Part shown: in pieces, positions 58,483 to 64,000 of the stretch
Position numbering within the stretch: the stretch's first letter is position 1
Layout: each line of letters begins with the position of its first letter
Assembly (NCBI RefSeq): GCF_045446075.1
Contig: NZ_JBJJBQ010000005.1
Span: forward strand, 1-64,000
Origin: Flavisericum labens
GTDB taxonomy: Bacteria; Bacteroidota; Bacteroidia; Flavobacteriales; Flavobacteriaceae
Direction: 5' to 3'
DNA: 64,000 nt
Made by a program: the position numbers and the translations under genes
Notes under the pieces: generated by a model
The model's database searches: none
What the model was told of the DNA's origin: nothing
The model's input: only the letters and a program-made list of their open reading frames with translations

Positions 58483-59442
58483 ATGAAGACTATAAAAATA
58501 CTATTAAGCTTTGCTTTATTCGCTACATTATTTACTTCCTGTTACCGAGAAGTTATTGTAGAGGAGCGGGTAATCGTAGATGATTATGTAGAACCAGGAA
58601 TATCAGTAAATCAATTACTAGCTTCTTACGAGTTATGGTATGTTGATATTAATGAAACCTTGGGTTATGGTGAAACCCCGTTTTTACAAAAAGCGTTTAC
58701 TATCTCGTTTAGAAACGGTGTGGTTTATGCAAACAATAATATTGTAGGGTTGGGTAATAGCGGAAACGGTTTTGGTATTGACGTTGGGGAATACGAAGCA
58801 TACGATATGATACTTGATGTTTCGCACGATATTGATGGGTTTTCAACCTTTGATGTTTATGAAATAGATTATAATACCATTGAATTATATAATCCTAATA
58901 ATGATACGTCTTACTTTTTGGAGGGTTACCAACGCTCTAATTTTGATTATGATTTTATGTTCTATGATAACATCCATTACTTTCTTCAGGAATATGAAGC
59001 CTGGGAAAAAACATATACTAGTGATTATGGTGCTTTAAATGAATTTGATAACGAAAACTATTTGCAGTTTTTAGCGGGAGGAAACGACTCTACTTTTAGA
59101 AGTTCGCAAAACGAAATAGGAATGAATGCCATGGATTTATACTGGGATTATACTGGAATTTACGGTGTAGATAATATTGCTGGAGATGATTATTTAAAAA
59201 CTTTAACATTAGATTATGATTCTTGGGGCAATGAATATTTTGAATTGAGCGTTATAAATGACGGAAAGATAGAATTGTTCCACCCAGCATCTGAAACGGT
59301 TTATGAATTTGAAGGCAGAGGATATATTCAATATTTAAAATCGGGAGATTCAAAAGGAAAAACTAAAACGCCTAAAAATGAGATGCGTAAGTTTAGAAAA
59401 GAAAAAGTAGACAACCCGCGAGAAAATACTAGGGTTAAATAA
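58483..59442 (+). CDS. Hypothetical lipoprotein, 319 aa
   Basis: The ATG at 58483 gives MKTIKILLSFALFATLFTSC, a clean lipobox; a TTG six bases earlier adds nothing. The mature part is acidic and aromatic (many Tyr and Asp), with two similar blocks, each containing LxLDYDS/LDVSHDIDGF, followed by an IELYNPxxDTSYFLEGY or IELFHPASETVYEFEGRGY segment, suggesting an internal duplication. The C-terminal tail is basic (KSGDSKGKTKTPKNEMRKFRK). Family members beside nadD are sometimes labelled as nicotinate-nucleotide adenylyltransferase; nothing here supports that. Function unknown. Confidence 0.85.
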   Translation: MKTIKILLSFALFATLFTSCYREVIVEERVIVDDYVEPGISVNQLLASYELWYVDINETLGYGETPFLQKAFTISFRNGVVYANNNIVGLGNSGNGFGIDVGEYEAYDMILDVSHDIDGFSTFDVYEIDYNTIELYNPNNDTSYFLEGYQRSNFDYDFMFYDNIHYFLQEYEAWEKTYTSDYGALNEFDNENYLQFLAGGNDSTFRSSQNEIGMNAMDLYWDYTGIYGVDNIAGDDYLKTLTLDYDSWGNEYFELSVINDGKIELFHPASETVYEFEGRGYIQYLKSGDSKGKTKTPKNEMRKFRKEKVDNPRENTRVK

Positions 59443-59467
59443 AAATTTTGGTTGGTTATTTAGTTTA

Positions 59468-59509
59468 GGAACCGTTTAAAGCATTATGTTTTAGGCGGTT
59501 TCTTTTTTT
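59468..59509. terminator. Bidirectional terminator between the lipoprotein gene and nadD
   Basis: GAACCG-TTTAAA and TTTTAGG-CGGTTTC form an imperfect stem followed by seven T on the plus strand. The two genes converge here. Confidence 0.55.
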
Positions 59510-59516
59510 ATTTGAA

Positions 59517-60095
59517 TTACTTATAAAAATTCATTTCATCCAGATACTTCCAAACATGTTTAGGAAGCATGGGTTGTACATTTTTGCCAGCCTTTACCGA
59601 TTTTCTAATAAAGGTTGAGGACAGTTCCATTATTGGTGCATCAATCAAGTGGATTTTTTCATGGCCATCAAATTGAGTTTCTATTTTGTTTTTGGAAATA
59701 CGTGGATACACGTAAATATGATGATTTTCTAAAATAACCTCATAATTTTTCCACTTGTGAAAGCTCTTTAGGTTGTCCGCTCCCATAATTAGTGCAAATT
59801 CGTGATCAGGAAATTTTTCTTGTAAATAAACCAACGTGTTTATCGTGTAGTTGGGCTGAGTTAAGTTAAACTCGATATCACTGGGTTTAAGCTTGGAGTA
59901 ATCTTTGGTGGCCAGATATACCATTTCCAAACGTTGGTAATTATCTAAAAGTGTGCTTTTCTTTTTAAAAGGATTGTGCGGTGTTACCACAAACCATACC
60001 TGATCGAGGTCGGTATGCTCTGCCATATGGTTGGCAATTACTAAATGACCAACATGTATAGGATTAAAAGAGCCAAAAAATAAACCTACTTTCAA
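59517..60095 (-). CDS. nadD: Nicotinate-nucleotide adenylyltransferase
   Basis: 192 aa. GLFFGSFNPIHVGHLVIANHM has the GxFxPxHxGH nucleotidyltransferase motif and LSSTFIRKSVKAG the SSTxIR motif. It adenylates nicotinate mononucleotide in NAD synthesis. It lies 10 nt after gmk. Confidence 0.95.
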   Translation of the reverse strand: MKVGLFFGSFNPIHVGHLVIANHMAEHTDLDQVWFVVTPHNPFKKKSTLLDNYQRLEMVYLATKDYSKLKPSDIEFNLTQPNYTINTLVYLQEKFPDHEFALIMGADNLKSFHKWKNYEVILENHHIYVYPRISKNKIETQFDGHEKIHLIDAPIMELSSTFIRKSVKAGKNVQPMLPKHVWKYLDEMNFYK

Positions 60096-60105
60096 AATAT
60101 TTAAT

Positions 60106-60693
60106 TTAGGAATTTATAAAATCTTGAACTTTGTTGTGCGCTTCCTTTAATGCATTTTCCAAATCATCATTAATAATAATAGTGTCGAAAAGGGGAGCTG
60201 TAGCTAGTTCTGCTGATGCTTTGGCAACGCGCATGTTTATTTTATCTTCGCTTTCTGTTTTACGTTTTTTCAAGCGAATTTTTAGTTCGTCAATACTCGG
60301 TGGTTTTACGAAAATAGCCAATGTTTCTTCAGGGAATTTTCTTTTTATTCGTAGCCCACCAGATACGTCAATATCAAAAATAACGTTTTTACCTTTTTCC
60401 CAAATGCGCTCTACTTCGGTCTTTAAAGTGCCGTAAAAATTATCGCGATAAACTTCTTCCCATTCTAAAAACTCATCATTCTTGATTTTGCTTTTAAATT
60501 CTTGGGCAGATAAAAAGTAATAGTCTTTACCGTTAACTTCTGTGCCTCGCTTTTCTCTGGATGTTGCCGATATTGAAAATTCTAAATTTAAATCGTCCAA
60601 TCCAAGTAAGTGCCTCACTATTGTGGTTTTTCCAGAGCCTGATGGTGCCGAAAACACAATAAGTTTACCTTGTTTTTTACTTTGTTGATTCAA
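60106..60693 (-). CDS. gmk: Guanylate kinase
   Basis: 195 aa. P-loop SAPSGSGKTTIVRHLL, GMP-binding SATSREKRGTEVNGKDYYFL and EWEEVYRDNFYGT, and VIFDIDVSGGLRIK. It makes GDP from GMP. It follows yicC by 16 nt and precedes nadD, a conserved order in the group. Confidence 0.96.
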   Translation of the reverse strand: MNQQSKKQGKLIVFSAPSGSGKTTIVRHLLGLDDLNLEFSISATSREKRGTEVNGKDYYFLSAQEFKSKIKNDEFLEWEEVYRDNFYGTLKTEVERIWEKGKNVIFDIDVSGGLRIKRKFPEETLAIFVKPPSIDELKIRLKKRKTESEDKINMRVAKASAELATAPLFDTIIINDDLENALKEAHNKVQDFINS

Positions 60694-60709
60694 TATTCTA
60701 AACTTTTTG

Positions 60710-61567
60710 TTAAAGTACGTTCAATAATTGTTCCTTTATTTTTTCCAATTCATCCTTCATTTGCACCACCAATTGCTGCATGGGCGCATAATTACTTTTT
60801 GATCCAATGGTATTGATTTCGCGACCCATTTCTTGACTGATAAAGCCTAATTTTTTTCCGTTGGATTCTTTTGAATTAATGCTTTCTGTAAAATAATTGA
60901 GGTGGTTTTTTAGGCGTACTTTTTCTTCGGTAATATCAAACTTTTCAATGTAGTATATCAATTCTTGCTCAAATCGGTTCTCGTCGTATTTCTCTCTTAA
61001 TTCCTCAACGCCTTTTAACAAGCGTTCGCGAACGGCCTCAACGCGCTCTGGGTCAATAGCAATTACTTTTTCAAGTATGTTGTCTATAGATTCAACGCGG
61101 TTATTAAAATCTTTTTCAAGTACCTTCCCTTCATCCAAACGATGGTTAATTAGGTCGTCCGTAGCGTTATCTATTTCGGCTTCAATGGCTTTCCATTCGT
61201 TTTCATCAATTTCTTCTCGAACTGTATTTAGAGCATCTGGAAAACGAACAGCCATTTTTAAAAGTTCAAGTTCATCAGCAGTCACAATCTGTTTTAACTG
61301 AGCCATGTATTGCTTTACAATGGGAGTATTGATTTGCGTTGAAGTATCGTCGGCTGTGGTTTCCACATAAATTGAGAAATCTATTTTTCCCCTAACCAGC
61401 TTATTGGCAAGTCTTTTTCTAATAGCTAGCTCTTTTTCTCTGTAAACAGAGGGCATTCTTGCATTCAAATCCAAGTTTTTACTATTCAGGGATTTAAGCT
61501 CGATTGTTATTTTTTTTGTGGGAAGTTGCAATACAGATTTTCCGTAACCTGTCATCGAATAGATCAT
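60710..61567 (-). CDS. yicC: YicC/YloC family endoribonuclease
   Basis: 285 aa from the ATG at 61567 (MIYSMTGYGKSV), the family start; an ATG 24 nt upstream would add MYLLKNAF without similarity. N-terminal ELKSLNSKNLDLNARMP and the C-terminal SQEMGREINTIGSKSNYAPMQQLVVQMKDELEKIKEQLLN block are characteristic. The family has RNA-cleaving activity in E. coli. First gene of yicC-gmk-nadD. Confidence 0.93.
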   Translation of the reverse strand: MIYSMTGYGKSVLQLPTKKITIELKSLNSKNLDLNARMPSVYREKELAIRKRLANKLVRGKIDFSIYVETTADDTSTQINTPIVKQYMAQLKQIVTADELELLKMAVRFPDALNTVREEIDENEWKAIEAEIDNATDDLINHRLDEGKVLEKDFNNRVESIDNILEKVIAIDPERVEAVRERLLKGVEELREKYDENRFEQELIYYIEKFDITEEKVRLKNHLNYFTESINSKESNGKKLGFISQEMGREINTIGSKSNYAPMQQLVVQMKDELEKIKEQLLNVL

Positions 61568-61681
61568 AAATGCGTTTTTTAAGAGGTACAAAGGTAATTA
61601 TAAAACCTGAGTGATAGAAAATTGAATGAAAAATGAAATATTTAATTTTAAAAAATTAAAGTAGGCTTGAAAGTAATCAAT

Positions 61682-61716
61682 AAAAAAGCCTTTAAATAAT
61701 ATTAATTAAAGGCTTT
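61682..61716 (-). terminator. Terminator of tRNA-Leu
   Basis: On the minus strand AAAGCCTTTAA...TTAAAGGCTTT forms an 11-bp stem followed by T-run, directly after the tRNA 3' end. Confidence 0.8.
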
Positions 61717-61717
61717 G

Positions 61718-61799
61718 TACTCAAGGTGGGAATCGAACCCACACTTCCGAAGAAACTGGATTTTGAATCCAGCGCGTCTACCAATTCCGCCACTTGAGC
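61718..61799 (-). tRNA. tRNA-Leu (anticodon CAA)
   Basis: Read on the minus strand: acceptor GCTCAAG with CTTGAGT (G1-U72), D-arm GGCGGAATTGGTAGACGC, anticodon stem CTGGA/TCCAG with loop TTCAAAA (anticodon CAA), a class II variable arm TTTCTTCGGAAGT, and T-arm GTGGGTTCGATTCCCAC. The long variable arm supports leucine. Confidence 0.93.
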
Positions 61800-61884
61800 A
61801 ATTTTGGACTGCAAAAATATATAATTTTTCGATATTACACACAAAAATACCTAGCAATATACTTTTTAGGTTAAAATAAATACA

Positions 61885-61892
61885 TAAATTTG
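61885..61892 (+). promoter_or_regulatory. -7 box of prs
   Basis: TAAATTTG fits TAnnTTTG and is followed by CACCTC, the same start-region sequence as at mfd. No clear -33 TTG at the right distance. The prs ATG is 51 nt downstream. Confidence 0.5.
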
Positions 61893-61943
61893 CACCTCAT
61901 TTAAAATAAGGTTTGATTTTACACCAAAAACAACAAAGTAACC

Positions 61944-62885
61944 ATGCCTATTGTGATAACAGAAGCTAAAATTTTCGCATGTACACAAAGTAAAGTGCTC
62001 GGCGAAAAAATTGCAAAAGCCTTCGGGGCCGAGCTGGGCAATGTTATTACCTCTACATACAGCGATGGGGAATTTCAGCCATCCTATGAAGAGTCTATTC
62101 GTGGTACGCGAATTTTCATTATTGGCTCTACAAATCCAGGACCAGAAAACTTAATGGAAATGCTGCTAATGATTGATGCAGCAAAACGTGCATCAGCAAG
62201 GCATATTACAGCGGTGTTACCTTATTTTGGGTGGGCAAGGCAAGATAGAAAAGATAAACCCCGAGTGCCCATTGCAGCCAAGTTAGTTGCAAAAATGTTA
62301 GAGGCAGCGGGTGCAACCCGTATTATTACGATGGATTTGCACGCCGATCAAATACAAGGGTTCTTTGAAAAACCGGTTGACCATTTATTTGCTTCAACTG
62401 TGTTTTTGCCATATCTGAGAAGTTTAAATTTAGATAATTTAACTATTGCATCGCCAGATATGGGAGGTTCAAAAAGAGCCTATGCCTATTCAAAAGCGTT
62501 ACAAAGTGATGTTGTTATTTGCTATAAGCAACGTGCCAAGGCCAATGTTATTTCCCATATGGAACTTATAGGTAATGTTGAAGGCAAAAATGTGGTTTTG
62601 GTAGATGATATGGTAGATACTGCTGGAACCTTAACTAGAGCGGCCGATTTAATGATGGAACGTGGCGCACTTAGTGTTAGAGCTATTTGTACACACCCCA
62701 TATTATCTGGAAAAGCTTATGATAATTTGAATAATTCAAAATTAGAAGAGTTGATAGTAACAGATTCTATACCTGTAAAACCTTTAAGTGATAAAATTAG
62801 GGTTATAAGTTGTGCAGACTTGTTTGCCGAGGTTATGGAGAAAGTACATAATAACAAATCTATCAGTTCAAAATTTGTAATGTAG
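61944..62885 (+). CDS. prs: Ribose-phosphate pyrophosphokinase
   Basis: 313 aa. FSDGE-like STYSDGEFQPSYEESIRG, the catalytic DLHADQIQGFF, SPDMGGSKRAYAYSKAL and the PRPP-binding VVLVDDMVDTAGTL are all present. It makes PRPP from ribose-5-phosphate and ATP for purine, pyrimidine, His and NAD synthesis, supplying PurF and other enzymes in this window. Followed 56 nt later by rplY, the usual pair. Confidence 0.97.
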   Translation: MPIVITEAKIFACTQSKVLGEKIAKAFGAELGNVITSTYSDGEFQPSYEESIRGTRIFIIGSTNPGPENLMEMLLMIDAAKRASARHITAVLPYFGWARQDRKDKPRVPIAAKLVAKMLEAAGATRIITMDLHADQIQGFFEKPVDHLFASTVFLPYLRSLNLDNLTIASPDMGGSKRAYAYSKALQSDVVICYKQRAKANVISHMELIGNVEGKNVVLVDDMVDTAGTLTRAADLMMERGALSVRAICTHPILSGKAYDNLNNSKLEELIVTDSIPVKPLSDKIRVISCADLFAEVMEKVHNNKSISSKFVM

Positions 62886-62941
62886 TTTAATGAGCAGCTA
62901 CATAAAAGAAGAGTAATAATTAATAACTATAAATTTTAAAA

Positions 62942-63586
62942 ATGAAATCAATTACAATCAACGGATCTCAAAGAGAAAGCGTGGGCAAAAAAGCAACAAA
63001 GGCCTTACGTAATGCTGGTCAGGTTCCTTGCGTATTATACGGAGGAGACAAGCCAGTACATTTCTCTGCACCAGAATTGGCTTTTTCTAAACTTGTATAC
63101 ACAGCAAATGCGCATACAGTTGTGATTGAGCTTGACAATGGTACAACTTTAAGCGCTGTACTTCAAGACATTCAGTTTCACCCAGTAACCGATAGAATTT
63201 TACATGTAGATTTCTATCAGTTATTTGATGACAAAGAAATTTCACTAAATATTCCTGTTCGCCTTGTAGGTAACTCAAGAGGTGTTAAAAACGGTGGTGT
63301 TTTAAGAAAAAACAACAGAAAGCTACGTATAAAGGCTTTACCTGCTAGCTTACCAGATTTTATCGAAATCGATATTACACCATTAAAAATTGGTGATAAT
63401 GTTTCGGTTGGCGATTTGCCAAAAGATGGTTATGAGTTTTTACACTCCGATAATACTGTTGTTTGTCAAATTAAAACTGCAAGAACAGCTATCCTTGATG
63501 ATGAGGATGAAGAAGAAATTGAAGGAGAAGAAGGAGCAGAAGGAGCAGAAGCACCTGCAGCAGAAGCACCTGCAGCTGAAGAGTAG
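62942..63586 (+). CDS. rplY: Large ribosomal subunit protein bL25 (Ctc type)
   Basis: 214 aa: the 5S-rRNA-binding L25 domain (1-~92, REsvGKKATKALRNAGQVPCVLYGG region) and the C-terminal TL5 domain (to ~185), then an acidic Ala/Glu-rich tail made of EGAEGAEAPAAEAPAAEE repeats. It binds 5S rRNA. A terminator follows 26 nt after the stop. Confidence 0.95.
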   Translation: MKSITINGSQRESVGKKATKALRNAGQVPCVLYGGDKPVHFSAPELAFSKLVYTANAHTVVIELDNGTTLSAVLQDIQFHPVTDRILHVDFYQLFDDKEISLNIPVRLVGNSRGVKNGGVLRKNNRKLRIKALPASLPDFIEIDITPLKIGDNVSVGDLPKDGYEFLHSDNTVVCQIKTARTAILDDEDEEEIEGEEGAEGAEAPAAEAPAAEE

Positions 63587-63611
63587 ATATTTATTTACTT
63601 TAGGATTAAAA

Positions 63612-63649
63612 AAAAATCTCTTGGAGTATCAACTTCAAGAGATTTTTTT
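63612..63649 (+). terminator. Terminator of prs-rplY
   Basis: AAATCTCTTG and CAAGAGATTT form a 10-bp stem with a 12-base loop, followed by T7. Confidence 0.85.
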
Positions 63650-63699
63650 GTGGTAGATTGTTCTTAACTCTGCTAACACAATAAAAATTACTAACTAAA

Positions 63700-63813
63700 C
63701 TAAATAAAATAAGCAAATATATTAATGGAGATAATTGCAATGACTAAGACTACTAATCCAATGACACAAAATTTGGTTAGAAAATTATTCTTTTTTTCCA
63801 TTAAGGCGTCCAT
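63700..63813 (-). CDS. Small single-TM protein, 37 aa
   Basis: ATG at 63813 gives MDALMEKKNNFLTKF then a hydrophobic helix CVIGLVVLVIAIISINIFAYFI to the C terminus (about 22 residues). The charged N terminus followed by one long membrane helix is typical of small bacterial membrane proteins, and the AT-rich leader AAATCAATAAAAC fits this genome. Family and function not recognised. A second Met at residue 5 could be the start. Confidence 0.5.
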   Translation of the reverse strand: MDALMEKKNNFLTKFCVIGLVVLVIAIISINIFAYFI

Positions 63814-63838
63814 GTTTTATTGATTTTTAAATTTTAAA

Positions 63839-63864
63839 TACTCTGCACCATTATGGTGCAGAGT
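63839..63864. terminator. Perfect hairpin near the right edge
   Basis: ACTCTGCACCAT-t-ATGGTGCAGAGT is a perfect 12-bp stem with almost no loop and only weak T-runs. It could be a terminator for a gene beyond the window or a protein-binding site. From here to 64,000 I see no gene. Confidence 0.45.
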
Positions 63865-64000
63865 CCTTAAAAAATCCTCTCTCAAAAGAATTAATTAATA
63901 GCACCATAAAGATAGGTTGAGCCGTTAACAAAAAAAATACGCACTTCTACGTAATTTTAATCTACTATATATTTCATTAAAAAACTGAAGGCTCTAAATC

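Overview
The window is AT-rich chromosomal DNA from a Bacteroidota bacterium, most likely a (marine) member of the Flavobacteriaceae. The reasons are: promoters of the TTG/TAnnTTTG type, little Shine-Dalgarno signal, a remnant of a type IX secretion sorting domain, the gene set acpP-fabF-rnc-IPExxxVDY-pyk, an OmpA protein with TSP3 calcium repeats, DUF3857/transglutaminase and MORN-repeat envelope proteins, and a FeoB-associated Cys-rich peptide.

The exceptional region is 1-6,919. Six imperfect palindromes of 135-137 bp (A-F), all with AAC-to-GTT spans of 121-125 bp, divide the first 5.5 kb into small gene cassettes. At every complete cassette the 9-10 nt at one end (GTT...) are the exact reverse complement of the 9-10 nt at its other end (...AAC), while the two sides of most single palindromes do not match each other. 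That is the signature of integron attC sites, where a cassette circularises through its own ends. Next to the last cassette a half-site (attI-like) touches the stop codon of a tyrosine recombinase gene (5,521-6,462) that points into the array. Most cassette genes also run in that direction (minus strand), start 13-116 nt inside the cassette and stop 4-12 nt before the palindrome. The recombinase is Xer/IntI-related but lacks the extra segment that defines IntI. This looks like an integron-like cassette platform with a reversed, non-canonical integrase. Cassette cargo: unknown proteins, small membrane proteins, a phage-like gene pair and a DUF4932 lipoprotein with HEFGH.

7,083-36,000 is conserved core: tRNA-Ala, a heavy-metal P-type ATPase, glpD, an alpha/beta hydrolase, an AddAB-type nuclease/helicase pair split by ompA and kbl, sodA, the purF/pfkB/rnhA/purN group, acpP-fabF-rnc-pyk, mfd (carrying a palindromic repeat inside its reading frame) and a TlpA-like thioredoxin. 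36,000-43,570 is a four-gene minus-strand unit (MORN/TPR giant, two DUF3857 transglutaminase paralogues of which one has lost its catalytic residues, yraN).

43,739-53,426 is a metal block: a TroA-like ABC importer whose permeases both carry a C-terminal winged-helix-like tail, a TonB receptor, a divergent MntR-type regulator with a perfect 16-bp palindrome between them, and feoA-feoB with a 44-aa Cys-rich partner. 53,427-64,000 holds dispersed repeats, small ORFs, SCO, rseP, three tRNAs (Asn, Arg, Leu), gpsA, a lipoprotein, nadD-gmk-yicC, prs and rplY.
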